The notes below the pieces were generated by a model. That model worked only from the letters and a program-made list of their open reading frames with translations. It searched no databases and was not told the origin of the DNA. Source: Streptomyces pyxinae (lineage in GTDB: Bacteria > Actinomycetota > Actinomycetes > Streptomycetales > Streptomycetaceae). Taken from it: a stretch of 64,000 nt of DNA. This document shows positions 23,478 through 33,012 of this stretch, one piece after another; position 1 is the stretch's first letter; each line of letters opens with the position of its first letter. A program made the translations under genes and the position numbers. The stretch is taken from the NCBI RefSeq assembly GCF_024756275.1, contig NZ_JANUGQ010000013.1:1-64000 (forward strand), given 5' to 3'.

Positions 23478-24245
23478 TCAGGCGCCCATGATGTGCACGC
23501 CGCCGTCGACGTGGACGATCTCGCCGGTGGTCTTCGGGAAGAAGTCCGAGAGCAGCGCGACCACACCGCGGCCGGCCGGCTCCGGGTCGGACATGTCCCA
23601 CTGGAGCGGGGAGCGCTCGTCCCAGACCTTGGCCAGGTCGCCGAAGCCCGGGATGGACTTGGCGGCCATCGAGCCGATGGGGCCGGCCGAGATCAGGTTG
23701 CAGCGGACGTTCCGCTCACCGAGGTCACGGGCGAGGTAGCGGCTGGTGGCCTCCAGGGCCGCCTTGGCCGGGCCCATCCAGTCGTACTGCGGCCAGGCGT
23801 ACTGCGCGTCGAAGGTCAGACCGACCACCGAGCCGCCCTCCTCCATCAGCGGGAGGCAGGCCATGGTCAGCGACTTCAGTGAGAAGGCCGAGACGTGCAT
23901 GGCGGTGGCGACCGACTCGAACGGCGTGTTCAGGAAGTTGCCGCCGAGGGCGTCCTGCGGCGCGAAGCCGATGGAGTGGACGACACCGTCGAGACCGCCG
24001 AGCTCCGCGCGCACCGTCTCCTCGACCCGGGCCAGGTGCTCGTCATTGGTGACGTCGAGCTCCACGACCTTGGCGGGCTTGGGCAGCTTCTTGGCGATGC
24101 GCTCGGTCAGGGTGGGGCGCGGGAAGGCGGTCAGAATGACCTCGGCACCCTGCTCCTGGGCCACCTTGGCGGTGTGGAAGGCGATGGACGACTCCATCAG
24201 CACGCCGGTGACCAGGACGCGCTTGCCGTTGAGGATTCCGCTCAT
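23478..24245 (-). CDS. fabI: Enoyl-[ACP] reductase (NADH) FabI
   Basis: 255 aa, reduces trans-2-enoyl-ACP in the last step of each fatty-acid elongation cycle; it is the target class of triclosan and isoniazid-type inhibitors. The FabI-specific pattern is visible: start KRVLVTGVLMESSIAFHTAK (GxxxxxSIA), HSIGFAP, and the Y-x6-K catalytic motif YDWMGPAK. It begins 5 nt after the fabG stop, forming a fabG-fabI operon. It lacks a strong ribosome binding site of its own, consistent with coupled translation. Confidence 0.95.
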   Translation of the reverse strand: MSGILNGKRVLVTGVLMESSIAFHTAKVAQEQGAEVILTAFPRPTLTERIAKKLPKPAKVVELDVTNDEHLARVEETVRAELGGLDGVVHSIGFAPQDALGGNFLNTPFESVATAMHVSAFSLKSLTMACLPLMEEGGSVVGLTFDAQYAWPQYDWMGPAKAALEATSRYLARDLGERNVRCNLISAGPIGSMAAKSIPGFGDLAKVWDERSPLQWDMSDPEPAGRGVVALLSDFFPKTTGEIVHVDGGVHIMGA

Positions 24246-24250
24246 GTTGC

Positions 24251-24970
24251 TCAGTGACCCATGCCCAATCCGCCGTCAACCGGGATGACGGCTCCAGTGA
24301 TGTACGCGGCGTCGTCGGAGGCGAGGAAGCGCACCGCGGCGGCGATCTCCTCGGGCTGCGCGTAGCGGCCCAGCGGCACCTGGGCGACGATGCCCGCCCG
24401 CTGCTCCTCGGTGAGCACCTTGGTCATGTCGGTGTCGACGAAACCGGGTGCGACGACGTTGAAGGTGATGTTGCGCGAGCCGAGCTCCCGGGCGAGAGAC
24501 CGCGCGAAACCGACGAGACCGGCCTTGGAGGCGGCGTAGTTGGCCTGTCCGGCCGAGCCCAGCAGCCCGACGACCGAGGAGATCAGGACGACCCGGCCCT
24601 TCTTGGCGCGCAGCATGCCGCGGTTGGCGCGCTTGACGACCCGGAAGGTGCCGGTGAGGTTGGTGTCGAGGACGGAGGTGAAGTCGTCCTCCGACATCCG
24701 CATCAGCAACTGGTCCTTGGTGACACCGGCGTTGGCCACCAGCACCTCGACCGGACCGTGCTTCTCCTCGATCTCCTTGTATGCCTGCTCCACCTGCTCG
24801 GCGTCGGTGATGTCGCACCGGACGGGCAGGCAGCCGAGCCGGAGCAGTTCCTCGGGGGGCTCCCCGCTCCGGTACGTGATCGCGACCTTGTCGCCGGCTT
24901 CGGCGAAGGTGCGCGCGATGGCGAGGCCGATGCCCCGGTTTCCTCCGGTCACAAGAACCGAGCGGCTCAA
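24251..24970 (-). CDS. fabG: 3-oxoacyl-[ACP] reductase FabG
   Basis: 239 aa, NADPH-dependent reduction of 3-oxoacyl-ACP. TGGNRGIG (8-15), NAGVTKD, ISSVVG and catalytic YAASK are all intact. It ends with VDGGLGMGH, the typical FabG C-terminus. The start is a rare TTG codon at 24970, preceded by AGGAAAGG; the protein N-terminus (MSRSVLVTGGNRG) fits the family exactly, which supports TTG. It is the first gene of the operon with fabI. Confidence 0.95.
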   Translation of the reverse strand: MSRSVLVTGGNRGIGLAIARTFAEAGDKVAITYRSGEPPEELLRLGCLPVRCDITDAEQVEQAYKEIEEKHGPVEVLVANAGVTKDQLLMRMSEDDFTSVLDTNLTGTFRVVKRANRGMLRAKKGRVVLISSVVGLLGSAGQANYAASKAGLVGFARSLARELGSRNITFNVVAPGFVDTDMTKVLTEEQRAGIVAQVPLGRYAQPEEIAAAVRFLASDDAAYITGAVIPVDGGLGMGH

Positions 24971-25445
24971 CGGTTCACCCTTTCCTGGCGGTCTGGTACT
25001 CCGAAAACCTATCGGTCACCGGCCCCGCGCGGGGAATCGGCCCCTGACAGTGGCGTCAGCCACGCTCTGTCGGGTCCCTACAGTTCCCGTCGCGGTTCCC
25101 GGCGGTTCCCGGCACTCCCCCGGCAGTTCCCGTCGTCAGTTCCCGTCGTTCCGTCCCTCCCCCGGATTCCCGTGGTGCCCGGTCCCCGGCGGCGGCTCCG
25201 TTGCCGTGCCGCCCGGCCCCGGCGGCGAGCCCGCCCGGCCGCGCGCTCCGGCCCTTTCCGCCCATGCGGCATGTGCGGGGCGGGCGGCCCGTGCTTGACT
25301 TCGCCTGCTGATCCACTGACCCAATTGACCCGACCGACCCGTTGATTCATGGGTTCGTGGACTCACTGATTCACTGATTCACCAGCCGATCCGACGGACC
25401 GAGCCCGCGTGATGTGACCCGCGTGATGTGAAGGGAAGGGCGCCC
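24971..25445. other. 475-bp gene-free region between fabG and tldD
   Basis: It holds the divergent promoters of fabG and tldD but no gene. A stretch at 25080-25160 repeats the word GTTCCC many times. A lower-GC stretch at 25315-25385 repeats GATTCA/ACTGATTCACTGATTCACC. No hairpin of terminator strength was noted. Confidence 0.5.
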
Positions 25446-26969
25446 GTGGCCCACGACATCGATCAGACGTTCCTCGCGCTGCCGTTGCGGGCGCTCGCCG
25501 ACGCGGCGCTCGCCCGGGCCCGCGCGCTCGGGGCCGAGCACGCCGACTTCCGGTTCGAGCGGGTGCGCAGCGCCTCCTGGCGGCTGCGGGACGCCAAGCC
25601 GGCCGGTTCCTCGGACACCACGGACCTCGGATACGCGGTGCGGGTGGTGCACGGCGGGGCATGGGGGTTCGCGTCGGGCGTGGACCTGTCCATGGACGCC
25701 GCCGCCCGGGTCGCCTCGCAGGCGGTGGCGATGGCGAAGCTGTCGGCCAAGGTGATCGCGGCGGCCGGCTCGCGGGAGCGGGTGGAGCTGGCGGAGGAGC
25801 CGGTGCACGCGGACCGGACCTGGGTCTCCTCGTACGAGATCGATCCCTTCACCGTGCCGGACGCGGAGAAGAGCGGGCTGCTGGCCGAGTGGAGCGCGCG
25901 GCTGCTGCGGGCGGACGGGGTGGCGCATGTGGACGCGTCGCTGCTCACCGTCCATGAGAACAAGTTCTACGCGGACACCGCCGGCACCGTCACCACCCAG
26001 CAGCGGGTGCGGCTGCATCCGCAGCTGACGGCGGTCGCGGTGGACGGGACGACCGGTGAGTTCGACTCCATGCGGACGCTGGCCCCGCCGGTGGGCCGGG
26101 GCTGGGAGTATCTGACCGGCACCGGCTGGGACTGGGACGGCGAGCTGGAGGAGATGCCGGCGCTGCTGGCCGAGAAGATGCGGGCGCCGAGCGTCACGGC
26201 GGGGACGTACGACCTGGTGGTGGACCCGTCCAATCTGTGGCTGACCATCCACGAGTCGATCGGCCACGCCACCGAGCTGGACCGGGCGCTGGGGTACGAG
26301 GCGGCGTACGCGGGTACCTCGTTCGCCACCTTCGACCAGTTGGGCACGCTGGCGTACGGCTCCCCGGTGATGAATGTGACCGGCGACCGCACCGCCGAGC
26401 ACGGGCTCGCCACCATCGGATACGACGACGAGGGCGTCGAGGCCCAGTCCTGGGACCTGGTGCGCGGCGGCACCCTGGTCGGCTATCAGCTGGACCGGCG
26501 GATCGCCCGGCTGACCGGGCTCGGCCGCTCCAACGGCTGCGCCTTCGCGGACTCGCCGGACCATGTGCCGGTGCAGCGGATGGCGAATGTCTCGCTGCGG
26601 CCCGATCCGGGCGGGCTCTCCACGGAGGACCTGATCGGCGGCGTGGAGCGCGGCATCTATGTGGTGGGCGACCGCTCGTGGTCCATCGACATGCAGCGGT
26701 ACAACTTCCAGTTCACCGGGCAGCGCTTCTTCCGCATCGAGAACGGCCGGCTCGCCGGCCAGCTGCGCGATGTCGCGTACCAGGCGACGACGACGGAATT
26801 CTGGGGCTCGATGGAGAAGGTCGGCGGCCCGCAGACCTATGTCCTGGGCGGCGCCTTCAACTGCGGCAAGGCCCAGCCGGGCCAGATCGCCGCCGTCTCG
26901 CACGGCTGCCCCTCCGCCCTCTTCCGGGGCGTCAACATCCTCAACACGACGCAGGAGGCCGGCCGATGA
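25446..26969 (+). CDS. tldD: TldD-family metalloprotease subunit
   Basis: 507 aa. TldD/TldE heterodimers are zinc proteases that cleave unfolded peptides and process modified peptides such as microcin B17. The zinc motif HESIGH (269-274) is intact, with the further conserved HATELDRA and the C-terminal GGPQTYVLGGAFNCGKAQPG segment. The start is GTG 25446 with GAAGGGA upstream; an in-frame GTG at 25428 lies before that ribosome site and is rejected. Its stop overlaps the start of the PmbA-type partner (ATGA). Confidence 0.93.
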   Translation: MAHDIDQTFLALPLRALADAALARARALGAEHADFRFERVRSASWRLRDAKPAGSSDTTDLGYAVRVVHGGAWGFASGVDLSMDAAARVASQAVAMAKLSAKVIAAAGSRERVELAEEPVHADRTWVSSYEIDPFTVPDAEKSGLLAEWSARLLRADGVAHVDASLLTVHENKFYADTAGTVTTQQRVRLHPQLTAVAVDGTTGEFDSMRTLAPPVGRGWEYLTGTGWDWDGELEEMPALLAEKMRAPSVTAGTYDLVVDPSNLWLTIHESIGHATELDRALGYEAAYAGTSFATFDQLGTLAYGSPVMNVTGDRTAEHGLATIGYDDEGVEAQSWDLVRGGTLVGYQLDRRIARLTGLGRSNGCAFADSPDHVPVQRMANVSLRPDPGGLSTEDLIGGVERGIYVVGDRSWSIDMQRYNFQFTGQRFFRIENGRLAGQLRDVAYQATTTEFWGSMEKVGGPQTYVLGGAFNCGKAQPGQIAAVSHGCPSALFRGVNILNTTQEAGR

Positions 26970-28411
26970 GCCCCGCCGCCAAGCCGCACAAGACGCACAC
27001 GTCGCCCACGTCCCGCGGGCCGCGCGCGTCCTACGCGCCGCACGAGATCGTCGAACGCGCGCTGGAGCTGTCCCGCGCGGACGGCTGTGTGGTCATCGCG
27101 GACGAGCGCTCCTCCGCCAACCTCCGCTGGGCGGGCAACGCGCTGACCACCAACGGGGTCACCCGGGGCCGTACCCTCACCGTGATCGCCACCGTGGACG
27201 GGGCGGAGGGCACCGCCTCCGGGGTGGTGTCCCGGTCGGCGGTCACCGCCGAGGAGCTGGAGCCGCTGGTCCGGGCCGCCGAGGCGGCCGCGCGGACGGC
27301 GGGCCCTGCCGAGGACGCCCAGCCGCTGGTGGCGGACGTGCCCGGGTCGCCCGACTTCACCGCGGCGCCCGCCGAGACCACCTCGGACGTCTTCGCGGCG
27401 TTCGCGCCCGCGCTGGGCGAGGCGTTCGGCCGGGCCCGGGCGGGTGGCCGGGAGCTGTACGGCTTCGCCCACCACGAGCTGACCTCCACCTATCTCGGCA
27501 CCTCCACCGGGCTGCGGCTCCGGCACGACCAGCCGTCCGGGACGCTGGAGCTGAACGCCAAGTCGCCGGACCGGGCGCGGTCGGCCTGGGCCGGGCGCGC
27601 GACCCGGGACTTCACCGATGTGGACCCGGTGGCGCTCGACGCCGAGCTGGCCCGGCGGCTGGGCTGGGCGGAGCGGCGGGTGGAGCTGCCGGCCGGCCGG
27701 TACGAGACCCTGCTGCCGCCGACCGCCGTGGCCGATCTGCTGATCTACCAGCTCTGGTCGTCGGCGGCCCGGGACGCGGCGGAGGGCCGTACGGTGTTCT
27801 CCCGGCCCGGCGGCGGCACCCGGACCGGGGAGACGCTCTCGCCGCTGCCGCTGACCCTGCGCAGCGACCCCGGGGAGCCGGGGTTGGAGTCGGCGCCGTT
27901 CGTGATCGCGCACGCCTCCGGCGACGACTCCTCGGTCTTCGACAACGGGCTGCCGCTGGGCCCGGTGGACTGGGTGCGGGAGGGTCGTCTTGAGCGGCTG
28001 GTCACCACCCGGCACAGCGCCGGGCTCACCCAGTCGCCCGTGGCGCCGGCGGCGGGCAACCTGATCCTGGACGGCGGCGGCACGCGGTCGCTGGAGGAGA
28101 TGGTGGCCGCCACCTCGCGCGGGCTGCTGCTGACCTGCCTCTGGTACATCCGCGAGGTCGATCCGGCGACGCTGCTCCTCACCGGGCTGACCCGGGACGG
28201 GGTGTATCTGGTGGAGGACGGCGAGGTGGTCGGCGAGGTGAACAACTTCCGGTTCAACGAGTCGCCGGTGGACCTGCTCTCCCGCGCCGTGGAGGCGGGG
28301 CGCACCGAGCGGACGCTGCCGCGCGAGTGGAACGACTACTTCACCCGGGCGGCCATGCCGCCGCTGCGCGTGCCCGACTTCAACATGAGCTCGGTCAGCC
28401 AGGGCGTCTGA
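26966..28411 (+). CDS. pmbA: TldE/PmbA-family protein
   Basis: 481 aa partner of TldD, homologous in fold but without the HExxxH zinc motif, as expected for the non-catalytic subunit. Landmarks are YETLLPPTAVADLLIY, VFDNGLPLGPVDWV and the closing NNFRFNESPVDLL. About 25 extra residues precede the domain. Translationally coupled to tldD by a 4-nt overlap. Together they form a housekeeping peptidase; no peptide-antibiotic genes are near. Confidence 0.92.
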   Translation: MSPAAKPHKTHTSPTSRGPRASYAPHEIVERALELSRADGCVVIADERSSANLRWAGNALTTNGVTRGRTLTVIATVDGAEGTASGVVSRSAVTAEELEPLVRAAEAAARTAGPAEDAQPLVADVPGSPDFTAAPAETTSDVFAAFAPALGEAFGRARAGGRELYGFAHHELTSTYLGTSTGLRLRHDQPSGTLELNAKSPDRARSAWAGRATRDFTDVDPVALDAELARRLGWAERRVELPAGRYETLLPPTAVADLLIYQLWSSAARDAAEGRTVFSRPGGGTRTGETLSPLPLTLRSDPGEPGLESAPFVIAHASGDDSSVFDNGLPLGPVDWVREGRLERLVTTRHSAGLTQSPVAPAAGNLILDGGGTRSLEEMVAATSRGLLLTCLWYIREVDPATLLLTGLTRDGVYLVEDGEVVGEVNNFRFNESPVDLLSRAVEAGRTERTLPREWNDYFTRAAMPPLRVPDFNMSSVSQGV

Positions 28412-28803
28412 CCCGCCCCGGGCCGCCCCGGGCCCCGCCGGCGTCCGGCCCACGCCGGTGCCCGCCGGCCGGCCGCGACTTCCGGTCCCGGGCCGCCGGC
28501 CCGGGGTACGGCTCCGGGCACGGCCCCGGCTTCCGGCTCGATGCCCGGCTCCGGGGTACGGTCCCGGGCGCCCGCGCGATCCGGTCCCGGGCGCCCGCGG
28601 GGTCCGCCGCCGGCACCCGGCCGTGACCGGGGCCGGCCGCGACCCGCCTAGACTGGCGGGGCAACACCCGCGGCTCGGCGGCTCGGCGCCACGGCACCGC
28701 AGCGATGCGGCGGCAGGAGCGCCCCGAGCGGCATGAGCGGCACGCGCGACACAAGTAAAACGAGCAACACGAGCAACACGAGCACCGAAGGAGACCCGGG
28801 AAC
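28412..28803. other. 392-bp gap upstream of tyrS with short repeats
   Basis: No gene is seen. GGTCCCGGGCGCCCGCG occurs at 28560-28576 and 28583-28599 (23-bp period). An ACGAGCAAC unit is repeated nearly three times at 28760-28785 (9-bp period), just before the tyrS ribosome site. No T-box elements were recognised. Confidence 0.5.
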
Positions 28804-30072
28804 GTGACGGACATCGTCGACGAACTGCGGTGGCGCGGGCTGATCGCCCAGTCCACCGACGAGGACGCGCTGCGGAAGGCGTTCGCGGACGGTCCGGTCA
28901 CGTTCTATTGCGGCTTCGACCCGACCGCGCCCAGCCTGCACCTGGGAAACCTGGTGCAGATCCTCACCATGCGCCGCATCCAGCAGGCGGGCAACCGTCC
29001 GCTGGGCCTGGTCGGCGGGGCCACCGGGCTGATCGGTGACCCCAAGCCCAACTCGGAGCGCACGCTCAACGCGCCCGAGGTCGTCGCGGGCTGGGTGGAG
29101 CGGCTGCGGGCGCAGATCGAGCGGTTCCTCGACTTCGAGGGACCGTACGCCGCGACCATGGTCAACAACCTGGACTGGACCTCCGGCCTCTCGGCCATCG
29201 ATTTCCTGCGGGACGTCGGCAAGTACTTCCGGGTCAACAAGATGATCGCCAAGGAGGCCGTCGCCCGGCGGCTCAACTCCGACGCGGGCATCAGCTACAC
29301 CGAGTTCAGCTACCAGATCCTCCAGGGCATGGACTTCCTGGAGCTGTACCGGCGGTACGGCTGTGTGCTCCAGACCGGCGGCAGCGACCAGTGGGGCAAT
29401 CTGACGGCGGGCACCGACCTGATCCACCGGGTCGAGCCGGAGGCCGGGGTGCACGCGCTGGCCACCCCGCTGATCACCAAGGCGGACGGCACCAAGTTCG
29501 GCAAGACCGAGTCGGGCACCGTCTGGCTGGACCCGGAGCGGACCACGCCGTACGCGTTCTACCAGTTCTGGCTGAACGCGGACGACCGGGACGTCGCCAA
29601 GTTCCTGCGGATCTTCAGCTTCAAGACCCGGGAGGAGATCGAGGAGCTGGAGCGGCTGACCGAGGAGCGTCCGCAGGCCCGGGCCGCCCAGCGGGCGCTG
29701 GCCGAGGAGCTGACGACCCTGGTGCACGGCGCCGACCAGTGCGCGGCCGTGGTCGCCGCCTCGAAGGCCCTCTTCGGCCAGGGCGAGCTGGCGGAGCTGG
29801 ACGGGCCGACGCTGGCGGCGGCCCTCTCCGAGCTGCCGCACGCCCGGGTGGCCGGGCTCGGCGCGGTGGTGGACCTCTTCGCCGAGGTCGGCCTGGCGCC
29901 CAGCAAGTCGGCGGCCCGCCGCACGGTCAAGGAGGGCGGCGCCTACGTGAACAACGTGAAGGTGACCGCCGAGGACGCCGAGGTCACGGCCGACGAGCTG
30001 CTGCACGGCCGCTGGCTGGTGCTGCGCCGGGGCAAGCGCAACCTGGCCGCGATCGAGGTCACCGGCGGCTGA
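28804..30072 (+). CDS. tyrS: Tyrosine-tRNA ligase
   Basis: 422 aa bacterial TyrRS. The class I signature HLGN (46-49, the HIGH motif), the tyrosine-specific loop SYQILQGMDFLELYRRYG and KFGKT (231-235, the KMSKS motif) are present. A C-terminal S4 RNA-binding domain begins near APSKSAARRTVKEGGAYVNN. The GTG start at 28804 follows AAGGAG. It is essential and monocistronic here. Confidence 0.97.
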   Translation: MTDIVDELRWRGLIAQSTDEDALRKAFADGPVTFYCGFDPTAPSLHLGNLVQILTMRRIQQAGNRPLGLVGGATGLIGDPKPNSERTLNAPEVVAGWVERLRAQIERFLDFEGPYAATMVNNLDWTSGLSAIDFLRDVGKYFRVNKMIAKEAVARRLNSDAGISYTEFSYQILQGMDFLELYRRYGCVLQTGGSDQWGNLTAGTDLIHRVEPEAGVHALATPLITKADGTKFGKTESGTVWLDPERTTPYAFYQFWLNADDRDVAKFLRIFSFKTREEIEELERLTEERPQARAAQRALAEELTTLVHGADQCAAVVAASKALFGQGELAELDGPTLAAALSELPHARVAGLGAVVDLFAEVGLAPSKSAARRTVKEGGAYVNNVKVTAEDAEVTADELLHGRWLVLRRGKRNLAAIEVTGG

Positions 30073-30260
30073 GCGGCGGCGGCGCCGTACACGAGTCGCA
30101 CACGCAGGGCGATGGGCTCCGGGTGTCTCCCGGGCCCACCGCCCTGGTGCTGTTCCGCCCCCGTTTCCCGGCCCCCGTTCCCTCCCCTGCCGCCGAACCC
30201 CGTGGCACCTCCGTGGCGCCTCCGCCGGTGCCGCCCTTCCGGCTGTTCCGGCACGCGCGG

Positions 30261-30542
30261 TCAGGCTCGCGTTCGCTGGCGGTTGCCGCGCAGGGCCATG
30301 TAGAGCATGTCCCCGATGCCGACGATCACCACGGCGGCGACGACCTGGAGCGCGTGCCTGCCCCAGTCGATGCCGGGGGTCGCCTCGATGCCGAACGCTC
30401 TGGCGAGGGCGTTGCCGACGATTCCGCCGATGATGCCGAAGATGGTCGTCAGCCACAGTGGACTGTGCTGCTTGCCCGGCAGAATCGCCTTGGCCAGCAG
30501 GCCCAGCACGAATCCCACGATAATCGCCCACAACCAGCCCAT
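30261..30542 (-). CDS. GlsB/YeaQ/YmgE-family stress-response membrane protein
   Basis: 93 aa with three membrane helices and the Gly-rich pattern of the transglycosylase-associated family (GWLWAIIVGFVLGLLAKAILPG, then TTIFGIIGGIVGN). Family members are induced by envelope or acid stress. It is convergent with tyrS. A relation to the Asp23/Gls24 envelope cluster of this window is possible but not shown by position. Confidence 0.88.
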   Translation of the reverse strand: MGWLWAIIVGFVLGLLAKAILPGKQHSPLWLTTIFGIIGGIVGNALARAFGIEATPGIDWGRHALQVVAAVVIVGIGDMLYMALRGNRQRTRA

Positions 30543-30784
30543 GGCTGCCTCCTCGGTACGGATCGACGTGAGCAGTCATCGACAGTCTGGGGTCATCCGC
30601 CGTACGGCGCATTTCGGGCGTCTCGTACGGGTGACGAACGGGCGGTCCGGGAAGGGGACGGCCCCGGTTTCGTACGGTACGGGGCGCGGCCCCCGGTCTC
30701 GTACGGGGGCGGGGGCGGGCGTACCGTGGAGGGCAGGTCCCGGCCGGGTGAGCTGCCGGGACACCGGAGCCGGGTGGTGGGACG

Positions 30785-31258
30785 ATGCGGAAGCGCAGGC
30801 ACGACGAAGTCTTCCGGATCACCGGGGCACGTCAGGGCCTCGCCGACGACGTACGCGGCCGTCAGCGGCGCTATGTGATCTCCATGTCGGTCCGGACCGT
30901 GGCGGTGATCGCGGCGGCCGGTCTCTGGAACGTGGAGCGGCATGTGGCGATCGTCGCCCTGGTACTGGGCGCGGTGCTGCCGTACGTCGCCGTGGTGATC
31001 GCCAACGCCGGCCGGGAGAGCGCGCCCTCGCTGCCCTCCGCCTATCTGCCCCCGCCCGTCCGCCCCGCGCTCGGTGCCTCCGAGCACGAGCCGGCCGGTG
31101 AGCGGCGGACGACGCCCCCGGGCGCCGGCGGTCCGGGCCCCGACCGCACGGACCGCACCGGCCATGAGGATCGCACCGACCCTGAGGAGCGCGCCGACCG
31201 CGCCACCGGCCGTGATGCCGACCGCGAGCATCAGCGAGCGGGCAGCGAACCGCACTGA
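30785..31258 (+). CDS. DUF3099 membrane protein
   Basis: 157 aa. The first 80 residues are the DUF3099 domain: a basic start with FRITGARQGLADDVRGRQRRY, then two membrane helices. The second half is a Pro-, Arg-, Asp- and Thr-rich cytoplasmic tail with repeated RTD/DRTD words. Its function is unknown; the family is actinobacterial. It is followed by the 6C RNA. Confidence 0.82.
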   Translation: MRKRRHDEVFRITGARQGLADDVRGRQRRYVISMSVRTVAVIAAAGLWNVERHVAIVALVLGAVLPYVAVVIANAGRESAPSLPSAYLPPPVRPALGASEHEPAGERRTTPPGAGGPGPDRTDRTGHEDRTDPEERADRATGRDADREHQRAGSEPH

Positions 31259-31355
31259 CCGGTCCGGAACGAGCGCGTCCGGCAAGCTCAGGAAAACCTC
31301 AGATCAATCCTGAAGTTCCGGTGCACTCCAGCGCGTTCGCCGTGACATACTGCGT

Positions 31356-31426
31356 AGGCGCTCCGCATCCCCCGTCGGAGCGACGGACCGACGCCGGGCA
31401 GCTCCCCCCGTGGCTGCCCGGTGTCG
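31356..31426 (+). ncRNA. 6C RNA
   Basis: Two consecutive hairpins with C-tract loops, the defining feature of the actinobacterial 6C RNA. Hairpin 1: CGCTCCG (31359-31365) with CGGAGCG (31376-31382), loop holding CCCCC. Hairpin 2: a 13-bp stem (31390-31402/31413-31425, one G-U pair), loop holding CCCCCC (31404-31409). The second hairpin with the following pyrimidine-rich stretch can end the transcript. In mycobacteria the related 6C/B11 RNA acts by pairing its C-rich loops with G-rich messenger sites. The promoter would lie near 31320-31352. Confidence 0.85.
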
Positions 31427-31619
31427 CCATTTCCGGGCCTCGCCCCTTCTCCTCACCCTCGCGGCGCACCGCCCTGACCTGGGCATCGTGTCGGGCCTGG
31501 CAGACTTGCCCTGTCCGGAAACCGCCGGAACCCCCGGAGGCACCCGGTGCCGTCCGCCCGGGTTCCCGGTCACTCTCCCGCCGGACACGGCCGGGCCCCC
31601 GTCGGGCCCCACTGGTGGT

Positions 31620-31871
31620 ATGGACGTGCGTGCGGTGAGCGACGAGACCGATCCGATCTGCTCCGCCAAGGGCTGCCGGGCGGACGCCGTCTGGGTGCTG
31701 GCGTGGAACAACCCGAAGCTGCACCCGCCCGAGCGCCGCAAGACCTGGCTGGCCTGCGAGGAGCACCGGGAGTACCTGTCGCGGTTCCTGGGCGTACGGG
31801 GGTTTCTCAAGGACGTGGTGGAGCTGGCCGAGTGGCGGAGCCGGGAGACCGGCCGGGGCGCCGGCGGCTGA
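31620..31871 (+). CDS. Small conserved cysteine/histidine protein, function unknown
   Basis: 83 aa. The pattern C-x4-C near residue 14 (ICSAKGC) and C-x2-H (ACEEH) suggests one zinc site, with WVLAWNNPKLHPPERRKTW between. Similar Streptomyces proteins are sometimes labelled acetone carboxylase, which the size and sequence do not support. The start is uncertain: ATG 31620 lacks a ribosome site, and GTG codons at 31626 and 31635 are alternatives. It follows the 6C RNA by about 190 bp. Confidence 0.7.
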   Translation: MDVRAVSDETDPICSAKGCRADAVWVLAWNNPKLHPPERRKTWLACEEHREYLSRFLGVRGFLKDVVELAEWRSRETGRGAGG

Positions 31872-32022
31872 GCGTGGCGGGCGGGGGCGGCCGGGCGTGG
31901 CGGGCGCCGGAGGACGCCGGGGCGAGAAGGACCCGGAGCCACGGAGGAGCCACGGGGCCCGGCCGCCGACGGGCCGGGGTCAGCAACTGACGGGCCGGGA
32001 CTCGGCCGCCGACGGGCCGGAG

Positions 32023-33012
32023 TCAGCCGCCGATGGACGACATGGGCCGGTCCGGCTGGAGGAAGTCCGGGTCGTCCAGGCCGGAGCCGGCCTTCTTGCC
32101 CCACATCGCCGTGCGCCACAGCCCGGCGATCTCCTCGTCCGGCGCGCCCGAGCGCAGCGCGCCGCGCAGATCGGTCTCCTCACGGGCGAAGAGGCAGGTG
32201 CGGACCTGGCCGTCGGCGGTGAGCCGGGTGCGGTCGCAGGCCCGGCAGAACGGCCGGGTGACGGAGGCGATGACGCCCACCCGGGCGGGGCCGCCGTCCA
32301 CGATCCAGCGCTCGGCGGGGGCCGAACCGCGCCGCTCGTCGCCCTCGGGCTCCAGGGTGAAGCGGGTGCGCAGCGCGGCCAGGATGTGCCCGGCGGTGAT
32401 CATGCCGTCCCGCTTCCAGCCGTGCTGGGCGTCGAGCGGCATCTGCTCGATGAAGCGCAGCTCGTAACCGTGCTCCAGCGCCCAGGCGAGCAGCTCGGGG
32501 GCCTCGTCGCCGTTGAGGCCCGGCATCAGCACGGTGTTGACCTTGACCGGGGTGAGGCCGGCGTCCCGGGCGGCCGCCAGACCGTCCAGCACGTCCCGGT
32601 GCCGGTCCCGGCGGGTGAGTGCCTTGAAGACCTCGGGACGCAGGGTGTCCAGGGAGACATTGACCCGGTCGAGCCCGGCCTCCCGCAGCGCCGCCGCGGT
32701 GCGCCGCAGCCCGATGCCGTTGCTGGTCAGCGACATCCGGGGGCGGGGGCGGAGCCCGGCGCAACGGGCCACGATCGAGACCAGGCCCGGGCGGAGCAGC
32801 GGTTCACCGCCGGTGAAGCGGACGTCCGTGACGCCCAGTTCGGTGACGGCGATGGTGATGAGTCGGACGATCTCGTCGTCGGTGAGCAGCTCCGGCTTGC
32901 CGAGCCACTGGAGCCCTTCCTCGGGCATGCAATAGGTACAGCGCAGATTGCACCGGTCGGTCAGTGAGACCCGCAGATCGGTGGCCGTACGGCCATAGGT
33001 GTCGATGAGCAC
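32023..33012 (-). CDS. moaA: GTP 3',8-cyclase MoaA
   Basis: 329 aa radical-SAM enzyme for the first step of molybdenum cofactor synthesis. The N-terminal cluster motif is CNLRCTYC (C21, C25, C28). The C-terminal second cluster motif is CRAC followed 13 residues later by Cys (FCRACDRTRLTADGQVRTC). The chain ends in SSIGG, the Gly-Gly tail essential for catalysis. The start is GTG 33012 with GGAGGA upstream; upstream in-frame sequence is rejected. No other moa gene is adjacent. Confidence 0.96.
   Translation of the reverse strand: MLIDTYGRTATDLRVSLTDRCNLRCTYCMPEEGLQWLGKPELLTDDEIVRLITIAVTELGVTDVRFTGGEPLLRPGLVSIVARCAGLRPRPRMSLTSNGIGLRRTAAALREAGLDRVNVSLDTLRPEVFKALTRRDRHRDVLDGLAAARDAGLTPVKVNTVLMPGLNGDEAPELLAWALEHGYELRFIEQMPLDAQHGWKRDGMITAGHILAALRTRFTLEPEGDERRGSAPAERWIVDGGPARVGVIASVTRPFCRACDRTRLTADGQVRTCLFAREETDLRGALRSGAPDEEIAGLWRTAMWGKKAGSGLDDPDFLQPDRPMSSIGG

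Noticed and set aside
25446..28411. TldD/PmbA pair as part of a modified-peptide biosynthetic cluster
   Set aside because: No precursor peptide, cyclodehydratase or exporter gene is adjacent. The neighbours are fabG-fabI and tyrS, so it is the housekeeping pair.
28640..28803. T-box leader in front of tyrS
   Set aside because: No T-box sequence or specifier stem was recognised, and the gap is dominated by short repeats.
31620..31871. Acetone carboxylase annotation for the 83-aa protein
   Set aside because: That label appears on similar short Streptomyces proteins, but the size and the Cys/His pattern do not fit any carboxylase subunit.
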